Below, piece after piece: positions 54,081 through 63,150 of a stretch of 64,000 bases of DNA. A program made the position numbers and the translations under genes. Below the pieces are notes generated by a model. It saw only the letters and a list, made by a program, of their open reading frames with translations. It was not told the origin of the DNA and did no database searches. Positions within the stretch are counted from its first letter, which is position 1. Every line of letters starts with the position of its first letter. The stretch comes from Pseudomonas sp. R5(2019) (GTDB lineage: Bacteria > Pseudomonadota > Gammaproteobacteria > Pseudomonadales > Pseudomonadaceae): contig NZ_JAAAMT010000001.1 of the NCBI RefSeq assembly GCF_009905435.1, forward strand, positions 1-64,000. Direction: 5' to 3'.

Positions 54081-55526
54081 ATGAAATCCACCCGTATACG
54101 TGCCGACGTCCTGGCAGGACTGACGACCTCTTTTGCTTTGGTTCCCGAATGCATTGCCTTCGCCCTCGTTGCCCACCTCAACCCACTGATGGGCCTCTAT
54201 GGAGCCTTTATCATTTGCACCCTGACTGCGTTGTTCGGCGGTCGCCCGGGGATGATTTCCGGTGCGGCAGGGTCGATGGCCGTGGTGATCGTGGCGCTGG
54301 TGGTGCAGCACGGCGTGCAATACCTGCTCGCGACCGTGTTGCTGGGCGGGTTGATCATGGTGCTGTTCGGCCTGCTGCGCCTGGGCAAGCTGGTGCGAAT
54401 GGTGCCGTATTCGGTAATGCTCGGCTTCGTCAACGGGCTGGCGATTGTCATTGCGCTGGCGCAACTGGAGCATTTCAAGGTGGGGGCGGCGTGGCTCAGT
54501 GGCACGCCGCTGTACCTGATGTTGGGGCTGGTCGCGCTGACCATGGCGATTGTCTATGGGTTGCCGCGCCTGACTCGCGCCGTTCCGCCGGCGTTGGTGG
54601 CGATTCTGGGTGTGGGCCTGATGGTCTACCTGCTCGACCTGCCGACGCGCACGTTGGGTGATATGGCGCATATCGCCGGTGGGCTTCCGGGCCTGACGCT
54701 GCCCGGCGTGCCCTGGAGCCTGGAAACCCTGCGCATCATTGCGCCGTATGCGCTGTTGATGGCGCTGGTAGGTTTGCTGGAAACCCTGCTGACGCTGAAC
54801 CTGACCGACGAAATCACCGAAAGTCGTGGTTACCCGGACCGTGAATGCGTGGCACTGGGCGTGGCTAACCTGGCGTCCGGTCTGTGCGGCGGCATGGGCG
54901 GCTGCGCCATGATCGGGCAGACCGCGATCAACTTGAGCTCCGGGGGGCGCGGGCGTTTGTCCGGCGTCGTCGCAGGTGTCATGATCCTGATGTTCGTGCT
55001 CTTCCTGTCGCCGCTGATCGAGCGTATTCCGCTGGCCGCGCTGGTGGGCGTGATGTTTGTGGTGGCCCAGCAAACCTTCGCCTGGGCCTCGCTGCGAGTG
55101 CTGCACAAAGTGCCGTTGAGCGATGTACTGGCAATCATCGCCGTGACCCTAGTGACCGTGCTGACGGACCTGGCCACCGCCGTGCTGTTCGGCATTCTGA
55201 TTGCGGCCATCAACTTCGCCTGGCAACAAGCTCGCGAGCTGTATGCCGACAGCCACCTTGAAGCGGATGGCAGCAAGCTGTACCTGCCGCATGGCACGCT
55301 GTTCTTCGCCTCGACCACGCCCTTTCTGGACCAGTTCGACCCCGCCAACGACCCGGCGCAGGTGACGCTCGATTGCCGGCATCTGAGCTTCGTCGATTAC
55401 TCGGCGATTGTCGCTTTGAAAACCTTGCGCGAGCGTTATGACAATGCCGGCAAGCACCTGCGCGTGGTGCATTTGTCCGAGCGTTGCAAACAGCTGCTCA
55501 AGCGGGCGGGGGTGCAGTACAGCTGA
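54081..55526 (+). CDS. SulP-family inorganic anion transporter
   Basis: 481 residues. Ten or so membrane segments of the SulP fold (RADVLAGLTTSFALVPECIAFALVAHLNPLMGLYGAFIICTLTALFGGRPGMISGAAGSMAVVIVALVV, and GGMGGCAMIGQTAINLSSGGRGRLSG) precede a short C-terminal STAS part (TLDCRHLSFVDYSAIVALKTLRERYDNAGKHLRVVHLSERC). It is shorter than typical sulphate permeases (about 560), which have a longer STAS end. It transports sulphate, bicarbonate or another anion. Divergent from the RES/Xre pair. Confidence 0.87.
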   Translation: MKSTRIRADVLAGLTTSFALVPECIAFALVAHLNPLMGLYGAFIICTLTALFGGRPGMISGAAGSMAVVIVALVVQHGVQYLLATVLLGGLIMVLFGLLRLGKLVRMVPYSVMLGFVNGLAIVIALAQLEHFKVGAAWLSGTPLYLMLGLVALTMAIVYGLPRLTRAVPPALVAILGVGLMVYLLDLPTRTLGDMAHIAGGLPGLTLPGVPWSLETLRIIAPYALLMALVGLLETLLTLNLTDEITESRGYPDRECVALGVANLASGLCGGMGGCAMIGQTAINLSSGGRGRLSGVVAGVMILMFVLFLSPLIERIPLAALVGVMFVVAQQTFAWASLRVLHKVPLSDVLAIIAVTLVTVLTDLATAVLFGILIAAINFAWQQARELYADSHLEADGSKLYLPHGTLFFASTTPFLDQFDPANDPAQVTLDCRHLSFVDYSAIVALKTLRERYDNAGKHLRVVHLSERCKQLLKRAGVQYS

Positions 55527-55642
55527 AGGGACCCTCGATCACTCGGTGGTTTAATCAAATGTCATAATTTCACCCGCTCTGGCCTGGACCTTTTCCCACG
55601 ATGCGCAATCATTGTTGAATCGGAAATGAAAAGGAGGTGCGC

Positions 55643-56182
55643 ATGTTCAGCCGGTCCCTGACCTTCTTCACGCTCTTGGCGATCGCAAGCCCCGTGCTGG
55701 CCGCCGACAGTGACTCCCCCCTGGCTCAGGAGCGCGGCAGGACCCGACCTTTGATCGTGATCGCGCCCAGTTCCGTCGACCCTACGCTGGTCCAGCTGAA
55801 AAAGTCCCTGGAGGAGCCTGAGAATCGCAAGGGTTTCAACGAGCGCAAGATGGTGCTGTTTACCGTGGTGAACATGATCGGCCAGCGCGACGGCAAGCAC
55901 CTTGACCCGCAAACCACCATGGCGTTGATTCGAGAGCTCAAGCTGGGTGCCAGCACCGGCACCAAGGTCATTCTGGTCGGCAAGGACGGCGAGAAAAAAC
56001 TGGAAGAGATCGGCAGCGCCGACATCAAGAAAATCTTCACCACCATCGATGCGATGCCCATGACCGAGAAGGAAGCCACGGCTGCGGCCCCGGCGGAACC
56101 CGAGGCAGCAGCGGCCGAAAAGCCGGGCAAACCCGCCAAGCCGGCCAAACCGCTGCCCCCGCCTAAACCGCTGGAAGACTGA
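55643..56182 (+). CDS. DUF4174 protein, exported
   Basis: 179 residues from ATG 55643 with an AAGGAGG site. Signal peptide MFSRSLTFFTLLAIASPVLAA (residues 1-22), then the DUF4174 thioredoxin-like fold (RPLIVIAPSSVDPTLVQLKKSLEEPENRKGFNERKMVLFTVVNMIG... LKLGASTGTKVILVGKDGEKKLEE). No CxxC is visible, so it is not an oxidoreductase of the usual type. A low-complexity Ala/Pro/Lys tail follows residue 140. It converges with the methyltransferase gene two bases later. Function unknown. Confidence 0.85.
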   Translation: MFSRSLTFFTLLAIASPVLAADSDSPLAQERGRTRPLIVIAPSSVDPTLVQLKKSLEEPENRKGFNERKMVLFTVVNMIGQRDGKHLDPQTTMALIRELKLGASTGTKVILVGKDGEKKLEEIGSADIKKIFTTIDAMPMTEKEATAAAPAEPEAAAAEKPGKPAKPAKPLPPPKPLED

Positions 56183-56184
56183 CG

Positions 56185-57231
56185 TCAGGGCCGCGCTTCC
56201 AGAATCAGGTTGAACGGCGTTTCAGTCGCCCGACGGAACCGGCTGAACCCGGCCTGCTTGAAGACTTCACGCAAACGCCCTTCACCGGCCTGGGCGCCCA
56301 GGCCCAACCCCACTTCCTGCGACAGCGAATTGGGGGTGCAGATAAAGGTTGAAGCGGCATAGAACAAGCGCCCAACGGGCGTCATGTTCTGATCCAGCGT
56401 GTCGTTGGCGAACGGCTCTACCAGCAGCACACTACCGTCTGGCTTGAGCGCCTGCAGCGCATGCCGGGCGGCGCCCACCGGGTCGCCCATATCGTGCAGG
56501 CAGTCGAAATAGCAGATCAGATCGTAATCCCGGCCCGGGTAGTCCTTGGCCGTGAACTGAGCGAAGTGAGCACGCTCGTCCACCCCCGCCTCCTGCGCCC
56601 GCTGGGTGGCAGTGTCGATGGAGGGGGCGTGGCAGTCAAAGCCCTCGAAGCGCGAGTCGGGAAAGGCCTGCGCCATGATCACCGTCGAAGCGCCATGCCC
56701 GCAGCCGACGTCCGCCACCTTGGCGCCGGCCGTGAGCTTGGGCACCACGCCCTCCAGGGCCGGCAACCATTCGGCGACCAGATGAGCGCGGTAACCAGGC
56801 CTGAAAAACCGCTCGGTGCCACTGAACATGCACGGATGATGATCGCCCCAGGCCAGTGCGCCATTGCCACGCATGGCGGCGACCAGCTTGTCTTTATCAT
56901 GGAACAGCGACGCCACCACCACCGCGCCACCGGCCACGTACACCGGCGAATCCTCGATAGCCAGCGCCAGGGCCTGTTCTTCCGGCAAGCGAAATTGGCC
57001 ATCTTGGTGTTCCATGTAGCCTGACGCCGCATGGGCACTGAGCCATTCCCGGAGCAGCCGGGCGTTGCAGCCGGTTTTGCCTGCGAGCGCTTCGGGACTG
57101 ACCGGCTGGCTGTCGGCCATGGCCCGGTACAGACCCAGTTCTTCGCCAACAATGATGTTGGCAAGCATCGCCGCGGCGCCCATGTCGCTGACCAGCTTGC
57201 CCATGAAGTCGTTGAGTTTGGCCTCGTCCAT
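56185..57231 (-). CDS. SAM-dependent methyltransferase with winged-helix N-terminal domain
   Basis: 348 residues from ATG 57231 with GGGAGGAAC upstream. Residues 1-100 form a dimerisation/winged-helix domain (ANIIVGEELGLYRAMADSQPVSPEALAGKTGCNARLLREWLSAHAASGYME), like Rv2258c-type enzymes. Methyltransferase motif I is VADVGCGHGASTVIMAQAFPDSRFEGFD (about residue 180). Motif later: YDLICYFDCLHDMGDPVGAARHAL. It probably methylates a small molecule; the substrate is not evident. The longer frame upstream adds an unlikely N-terminus. Confidence 0.85.
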   Translation of the reverse strand: MDEAKLNDFMGKLVSDMGAAAMLANIIVGEELGLYRAMADSQPVSPEALAGKTGCNARLLREWLSAHAASGYMEHQDGQFRLPEEQALALAIEDSPVYVAGGAVVVASLFHDKDKLVAAMRGNGALAWGDHHPCMFSGTERFFRPGYRAHLVAEWLPALEGVVPKLTAGAKVADVGCGHGASTVIMAQAFPDSRFEGFDCHAPSIDTATQRAQEAGVDERAHFAQFTAKDYPGRDYDLICYFDCLHDMGDPVGAARHALQALKPDGSVLLVEPFANDTLDQNMTPVGRLFYAASTFICTPNSLSQEVGLGLGAQAGEGRLREVFKQAGFSRFRRATETPFNLILEARP

Positions 57232-57412
57232 TGTCGTTCCTCCCGCAAGAAGACCCCCGCGAAGGTGGCGGTGGTCGGCCAGGGTTTGGGCGCCCGCTCG
57301 GCATAGAACAGCAGGGGAGGAGGCGTCGATGTCACACACATCGAGCAGGGCTCGAACGGGAGGGGTGGTCCCGTTGGGTCAGGCCTTTAAGTGTAGCCCG
57401 CAAAAAACCGGT

Positions 57413-57643
57413 TCAGCGTTTGCCCATCGAACGACGGGTACCGTTCGGCGCGCGGCCTGGGGTCTTGTCGTGGTTGGATTTGCCAGCACCCGGGTAGCGC
57501 GCCTGATCCTGCTTTTTGGCAGCGGCAAAGGCGGCTGGCTTGAACGGGAAGCTGAACGCGGGAATGGCCGGTTTGCTGTCCTGGTCGTTGACGCGGGTAT
57601 CTACAGGCGTCGGCTCGACAGACAGTGGGGGAACGACAGACAT
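57413..57643 (-). CDS. Hypothetical 76-residue basic protein
   Basis: MSVVPPLSVEPTPVDTRVND... to RAPNGTRRSMGKR. GGAG lies eight bases before the ATG. It is rich in Pro, Ala and basic residues, with PGAGKSNHDKTPGRAPNG near the end. No domain, signal or membrane segment. An open frame extends upstream without support. Possibly a conserved Pseudomonas small protein; role unknown. Confidence 0.55.
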   Translation of the reverse strand: MSVVPPLSVEPTPVDTRVNDQDSKPAIPAFSFPFKPAAFAAAKKQDQARYPGAGKSNHDKTPGRAPNGTRRSMGKR

Positions 57644-57919
57644 GGAAAAGCTCCGAAGAGGGCAAGGTATAGGCCTGGGCACACGCGATTGGGTGCCCTG
57701 AGGCGCGGCAGTATACCTGTAGATCCCGCGTTTCGGCGCGCGGGCTGTCAGGTCGGGCGTGCGAATGCCATCGCCAGCGAACAGCACATAGATTGATGCG
57801 CTGCAGCGATGTCTCTGGGTGGCTCAATACATGCTGCGCAGTTGGCCAGGCCAGTAATAACTACCGCGTGTAGCAACCGCGGCCGCTGCACCCTCGCTCA
57901 TTCAGTCAAGGAGAACTGT

Positions 57920-60900
57920 ATGAGCGAAGGATACGTAAACATTGTGCATGGAAGCAGCTCAAGCTCGGGCAGCGGCGGCTTTTTTGGAAATGCGTTCACC
58001 CGCCCCGGGCGCTCAAGCCGCAAGCGCCGGATGAGGCGACTGCGTGCTCGCGAACAGGCACGTCAGCAACAGGCCATTGCGGCGCAACAGCAGATCATCA
58101 GGGCGCGAATTCAATCGTTCGAGGCAGCTCGGCAACGGTTGGATCAACGTCACGCCGCCGATCTTGCCGACAGCGCGAATCGATTGCAGGCAGAACTGGA
58201 TGCTCTGCGTCCTCCGGAGCATGTACTCAGCGATGTGCCCGGCGTCTATTCGATCCTTCGGGAAAAGAATGTTGTCGACCAACTGATCGCGCAGAAGCAA
58301 CAAGCACTGCAAGCGGTCCTCCCCACAGCCCATTCCTTTTACCCAGGCGATCCGCAGGGCAAGTCCACCGAGCAATACCTGGCAGCCTACAACGCGTTGT
58401 CCGCTGCCGGGGTCGACGCCTTTCAACGTTGGCATGACGCCTATGTCGCGAGTCAGGCGGCGCAGCAGCTCAATGAGGCGTTGCAGTCGCTGATTGCTCG
58501 CTCCGATGCACTGGCGGCCAGACAGGCGCACAAGCAAGCAGATTGGCAGCGCATGGCCGAGCGCGGAAGGGCGTTCGCTGAAGCCGAAACGCTACGGCAA
58601 GCGGATATCAAGCGGCTGCACTCAAGTGAGGAGGCCCGTCACCAGCGTCAGGTAATGACGGCTCATACGGCCAGCGTTCCGATCGCCGTTGCCGCTGCAA
58701 GGCCAGTGTTGTTGGCCGGAGCTTCTGCCTTGGGCATAGAGGCTGGCGTGCGAGCGCTGGAGGCAACGCTGCGCCAGGCGGTTGCGGAGCTTGCCAGGGT
58801 GGCGGCGATACCCGTCGGGCAGTCAGTCGGATCGTTTGTCACCTTGATGCTGTATTCCCCGCCGCTGGCTGACGGTGAGTTATCCGCCGAGCTGAGCGGG
58901 GGACGGTTTCAGGCATTGGTCACCCCACTGGATGTGCTTGCACCGATCTCATCAAGCGAGCTGAGAAAGGCGGCCGAAGGGGGCACCACGGTTGAGCTGC
59001 CTTACCGTATCAAGACCGAGACGGCCAACGATGCGACCAAGGTCCATCTGGTCAAGACCGATGGGCTTGCAGTGCCTTCGGACGTACCGGTCAACGCCGC
59101 TGTGCATGACCCGTTGCGCGATGTCTATGTGGTTCAAGGCAGTGGCATGCCGCCGACCACTCTTGAGTTTGGTCCCGCTTCGGTTTCACCCCTCGAGCCT
59201 GGCGTAACCTCCGGCCTGGCGAGCACGTCCACGGGCACCCTGGTAGAGGCAATTCCAACAGGTGCCGACACCCAATGCAGCGACTGCATCGTGGTTTTTC
59301 CACCGAGCGCTGGCCTTGAGCCGCTCTACATCGGTTTCAAGAGCAACGAAGCCGGCCCCGGCGTGGTCAGCGGCCTGGGGCAATCGCTGGACACCACGCT
59401 TCAGCGCCAGCTGACCGCGCACGGCAGTGCGGCCATCGCGTCACCGATGGCTGATCAGCTGCGCTGGCGCAGCTTCGACTCCGTTGAAGCCCTCAGGTCG
59501 ACGGTGTGGCAACAGCTGGCCAGAGAGCCCGCGCTGCTGGGGCCCTTCGAGACATTGAATATCCGGCGCATGCAGCAAGGCTTCGCACCATACGCTCCGC
59601 GCGTGCAGTGGCAGGCTGGCCAGCAGACGTTTGAGCTGACTTACACGCAGACCGGAATGCCTGCCGGGGCAGACTACAACCTCGACCATATGCGGATCAC
59701 CGGACCACAGGTCAGCGACGGCAGGCCGCTGGTGACACGTCCGGCTCTGCCTTGGTCCGAAGCCAGCAGTGCGGCATCGCAAGCGCTCACAGCAGCGCTT
59801 GAGCAACAAAGAGTCCTTGAACAACAGCGTCGTCAAGACCAGCTAGAGCGAGAAGCCCAAGAGGCGCGCCGCCGAGAAGCCCAGCGTGCGGCGAACACCT
59901 ACTATTTGCCGCCCCGGTTCGCCGAGTCAGCAACGTTTTTTACCAGCCCGTCCGGCGTCATCCAGGACTACGGGAATACCCTCCAAAGCGCACTTGGCCT
60001 GGCCATTAGCGACCTTGCTACAGAGGCCACTGCCAACACCGGTGAGGTGTTTGCCAGCCTGACGTTCCCTTCGCCAGCAGACGCCGAGTTCGCCTTTGCG
60101 GTCGCCTTGCCAGTACTTGCGCCTCATATCGACCTGACGGCCGTGCCGCCTTCGACGTTCGATCTTCCCTACCGCATCGGTGTGCTGAGCGAAGGCGCCG
60201 AGGTGGCCGTGTTCGCTGTCAGCACTCAGAGCCTTGAACTGGGCGCAGGCGTGCGGGTCAAGCCTCTTCAATTCGATGTCGCCAGCAACAGTTACAGCGG
60301 GCAGACCGACGGCCTGCCAACCAGAACGCTGACCACCACGCCGTTTCGGGCACCGGGTGCCGAATTGATCGGATCGACCCATCTGCCCGCTGCGCCGTCG
60401 TTGATAGTGGCTTACACCGGCAGCACTGCCGGACCGATCGCACCGGAGGTTGAGACCTACCCGGCTGCCGAAGGCGACATCGACGATTACATTTACTGGT
60501 TTCCGAAAGAGTCCGGGCTTGCACCGCTCTACGTTGTGTTCAAGAACCGGGAGGGGCCCAGGTATGAGCCGGGTGTGGTGACTGGCTTGGGGCAGGCGGT
60601 AGAGGGACTTTGGCTGGGCGCGGCGGTGCGGGGCCGGGGGCACCGATTCCAGTGCAGGTGGCGGATGCGTTGCGTGGGCGGGAGTTCAGGGATTTTGATT
60701 CGTTCAGATCGGCATTTTGGCAAGCAGTGGGCGCCAACCCGGAGTTGTCAGCTCAATTTAGTCGGAACAATTTGGAGCGGGTTCTCAGGGGGAAAGCTCC
60801 CTATGTGCTGCCCGGAGATCATTCAGGAAAAAGGAAGGTGTTTGAAATTCATCATGTACTGCCGATCAGTAATGGAGGAGCGGTCTATGACGTCGATAAT

Positions 60901-60966
60901 CTGCGGGTGTTAACGCCTGTGAAACATATTGAATTGCATTCGGCCAAATCTGGAGAGAAATCATGA
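57920..60966 (+). pseudogene. S-type pyocin with two nuclease modules, interrupted by a frameshift
   Basis: The chain starts at ATG 57920 (AAGGAG upstream) and would be about 1015 residues if one G were restored in the run at 60636-60640; as it stands the frame ends at 60913. Layout: Gly/Ser and Arg-rich N-terminus (1-45), long helical region (45-250), pyocin-S domain 1 (about 283-490), colicin-type DNase 1 (about 503-597), linker with coiled coil (610-660), pyocin-S domain 2 (about 688-890), DNase 2 (about 907-1015). DNase 2 keeps the HNH motif (FEIHHVLPISNGG, DVDNLRVLTP, HIELH). DNase 1 has lost the His pair and the terminal His (FELTYTQTG..., LDHMRITGPQ). The overlapping immunity gene and the domain order identify it as an S-type bacteriocin. 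No PrtN P-box or LexA box was seen upstream. No TonB or Tol box was identified. Confidence 0.85.
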
Positions 60967-61223
60967 AGCTAAGAAGCACACTTGAAGAATATACAGAAGC
61001 TGAGTTTGAAGAATTGGTGAGCATTGTGTTTTACGACAGGTTGGATTCTGACGAAGAGTTGAGCGACCTTATCGATGAAATTGATCGTCTGACGGAGCAT
61101 CCACGCAAGTATGGAATTATTTGTTACCCGGAACCCGATGCTGAAGATTCCCCAAAAGGTGTCATCAACACCATCAAAACCTGGCGAGCCGCGAACGGTA
61201 AACCAGGCTTCAAACCCGTATAA
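60963..61223 (+). CDS. Colicin/pyocin DNase immunity protein (Im family)
   Basis: 86 residues. MKLRSTLEEYTEAEFEELVSIVFYDRLDSDEELSDLIDEIDRLTEHP, CYPEPDAEDSPKGVINTIKTWRAANGKPGFKPV is a classical four-helix Im protein (E9/E7 type), with the YP of helix III. It binds and blocks the HNH DNase of the preceding bacteriocin. ATG overlaps the pyocin stop (ATGA), so it would be co-translated if the frameshift is absent or corrected. AT-rich relative to the bacteriocin, as is common for immunity genes. Confidence 0.93.
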   Translation: MKLRSTLEEYTEAEFEELVSIVFYDRLDSDEELSDLIDEIDRLTEHPRKYGIICYPEPDAEDSPKGVINTIKTWRAANGKPGFKPV

Positions 61224-61240
61224 GACTGACACCTGACAGC

Positions 61241-61271
61241 AGCCGGTTGGCGATGGATTCGCCAACCGGCT
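61241..61271 (+). terminator. Hairpin between the immunity gene and the fusion gene
   Basis: AGCCGGTTGGCGA (61241-61253) and TCGCCAACCGGCT (61259-61271) form a 13-pair stem. There is no T run after it, so it may weaken transcription or act as an RNA-processing site rather than end it. Confidence 0.5.
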
Positions 61272-61308
61272 TGCAGTTCACCTGTTCTCCATCGAATGGA
61301 ATCGAATC

Positions 61309-63150
61309 ATGGAACTCAAACCCAACTTGCAAGCCTACACCGAGACCCAATTCCTGACCTTGCTCAACACGCTTTGGGAAGCGGATATGTCGGAGGCTGA
61401 ACACAATCGTCTTGTCCAGCACTTCGATGAGATATGCGAGCACCCACTCGGTGCCGATTTGCTGTTTTATTCGGCCGATTACGGCCATTGGGCAAACCCC
61501 GAGGGTATCGTTGCCACAATCAAGGCATCTCTGGCCTACAGGACGAGACCAGGCTTTGCTGATGATCCTTCGGCGCCTGCAAAGCCGGCTCAAGCCAGCG
61601 GACCGTTGGACCCCGCTTTCGACGCGGCCACTCAAGCGGCTGCCGAACGCCAGGCGATACGTATCGCCAATGCTGCCAGCCGCTCGACGCGCTTCCCGGA
61701 CCTGCTGGCGCTGGCCAATCAACTGGATCAAGCTGAGCAAACCGCGGAGCAGGCGTTGAGCCAATGGGACAATGCCATCCGCGACATCGAGCGCTCGCTT
61801 GCCGCTCCACAACCTGAACAGACGCCAACGCAGCGCATGAATCAATTGGAGGCGGACCGAGCGACGCTGGAGCTTCTGGGCTCCTCAGCGCGCAAGGCTG
61901 TCTGGAATATTCGCGGCATCCGCATGAGAGTGGAGTTTGCGCAAGGCTCTGCCGAAAGTGCCTTCAGGTTCCAATCCAGAGGCAAGACACTTGAAGAGTT
62001 ACAGTCCGCGCTGCAGTTCATCACTCAAATAGCGGAGCAACATGCTGCCTCTTGGCCGGCTGTCGAGGCCTATCACGTGCAGCTCAAAACAAGGGGGGAG
62101 GCATTGCTTGAGCTGTTCGATGAGCGCCGCATTCGCTTGCAGGCTGCCAGTGGGCAGCAACCGTGGAATTCTCCGAGCCACTTATCCATAGCAGCGAAGT
62201 CCGCAAGCCAGGGGCCTCGAATACTGACCCCGGCGCTGGGTGCGATGAATGCGTTTACCGAGTTGCTGATACCGTTGCAGCAGTCGCTGTTATCCGCGGT
62301 TGCCTATATCAATCGCTTGACGGAAAACGGGCAGTCCAGCGTCGGGTTGTCTGCCGACATACTGCGATTTTCCACGCGCCTGGGTCATGATGAGCGCTTC
62401 GCGCTAAGCCTGCCACTCACCGCGCTCGGCCCACTGCCTGAAGCAAACTGGCAGGAACTGGCCAGGCAAGAAAGCGACCTCCAGCTCGCATTACGACTGG
62501 GTAGCGGGCCGGTTATACAGGACGGAAGGACGTTTCAGCGCGTCTTTGTCGTGTCCGCGGACGGGCCTGCAATGCCGCGACGGATAAGGGTCAGGTCGGC
62601 GAGCTTCGACAGCAAGCGCCAGCTTTACAGTTTCACCACCCCAGGCGCAGGCCCGATCACTTTGAACTGGACTCTGCCTGACTCGGTCGACGTTGTGCCG
62701 GCTGCACCTTCCGCGACCCAGTACCCCGGCATCATGTCCGCTCCTCGCCAGCCGCTGTTCGAAGCTTTAGACCCAGCAACGGATCTGCTGATCGACGATT
62801 ACATCATCGTCTTCCCTGCGGCCTCTCGCCTGCCTCCCTTGTACGTGATGTTCAAGCCTTGCCTTGATTACCCGGGTGTGGCGAGCGGGCAGGGTGAACA
62901 CTTGCAGAGGCCGTTGCTTGATTTTGGCGGTGGAGCACCGATTCCAGCGTCGATTGCCGACCTGATGCGTGGCAGGGTGTTCAAGCATTTTGCAGCATTC
63001 AAGCGGGCACTCCTGCAGGCTATCGGGGAGGATCCGCAGGTGAGCGCAGAGGTCGAGGGTGTGCCAATGGGGATTTATCACAAGCTTGCCGTCGAGGCGG
63101 GCGGAGGGGTGTTTGACATGGATAATCTGGTGATCGCGCGGTCGCATTGA
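61309..63150 (+). CDS. Im-like immunity domain fused to pyocin-S/degenerate nuclease
   Basis: 613 residues. Residues 1-85 (MELKPNLQAYTETQFLTLLNTLWEADMSE..., HPLGADLLFYSADYGHWANPEGIVATIKASL) match Im-family immunity proteins along their whole length. A helical region follows (105-340), then a pyocin-S-like domain (about 345-530, ending RLPPLYVMFKPCLDYPGVASGQGE) and a nuclease remnant (about 540-613: GGGAPIPASIADLMRGRVFKHFAAFKRALLQAIGEDPQVSAEV, then IYHKLAVEAGGGVFDMDNLVIARSH). Compared with DNase 2 of the preceding gene the nuclease lacks about 20 residues including one of the paired His and the terminal His, so it is probably not active. The frame is intact. Confidence 0.85.
   Translation: MELKPNLQAYTETQFLTLLNTLWEADMSEAEHNRLVQHFDEICEHPLGADLLFYSADYGHWANPEGIVATIKASLAYRTRPGFADDPSAPAKPAQASGPLDPAFDAATQAAAERQAIRIANAASRSTRFPDLLALANQLDQAEQTAEQALSQWDNAIRDIERSLAAPQPEQTPTQRMNQLEADRATLELLGSSARKAVWNIRGIRMRVEFAQGSAESAFRFQSRGKTLEELQSALQFITQIAEQHAASWPAVEAYHVQLKTRGEALLELFDERRIRLQAASGQQPWNSPSHLSIAAKSASQGPRILTPALGAMNAFTELLIPLQQSLLSAVAYINRLTENGQSSVGLSADILRFSTRLGHDERFALSLPLTALGPLPEANWQELARQESDLQLALRLGSGPVIQDGRTFQRVFVVSADGPAMPRRIRVRSASFDSKRQLYSFTTPGAGPITLNWTLPDSVDVVPAAPSATQYPGIMSAPRQPLFEALDPATDLLIDDYIIVFPAASRLPPLYVMFKPCLDYPGVASGQGEHLQRPLLDFGGGAPIPASIADLMRGRVFKHFAAFKRALLQAIGEDPQVSAEVEGVPMGIYHKLAVEAGGGVFDMDNLVIARSH

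Noticed and set aside
57700-57790. tRNA-like small palindromes (GCGCGCGGG, CCGCGTTTCGG) and a frame with GDGIRTPD
   Set aside because: That phrase is typical of ORFs over tRNA genes, but no cloverleaf, anticodon loop or GGTTCGAAT-type T-arm could be built here.
57644-57919. PrtN P-box or LexA box upstream of the pyocin
   Set aside because: No repeated ATTGNNGT pattern and no CTG-N10-CAG with TA core was found; induction by the usual pyocin route is therefore not supported by this sequence.
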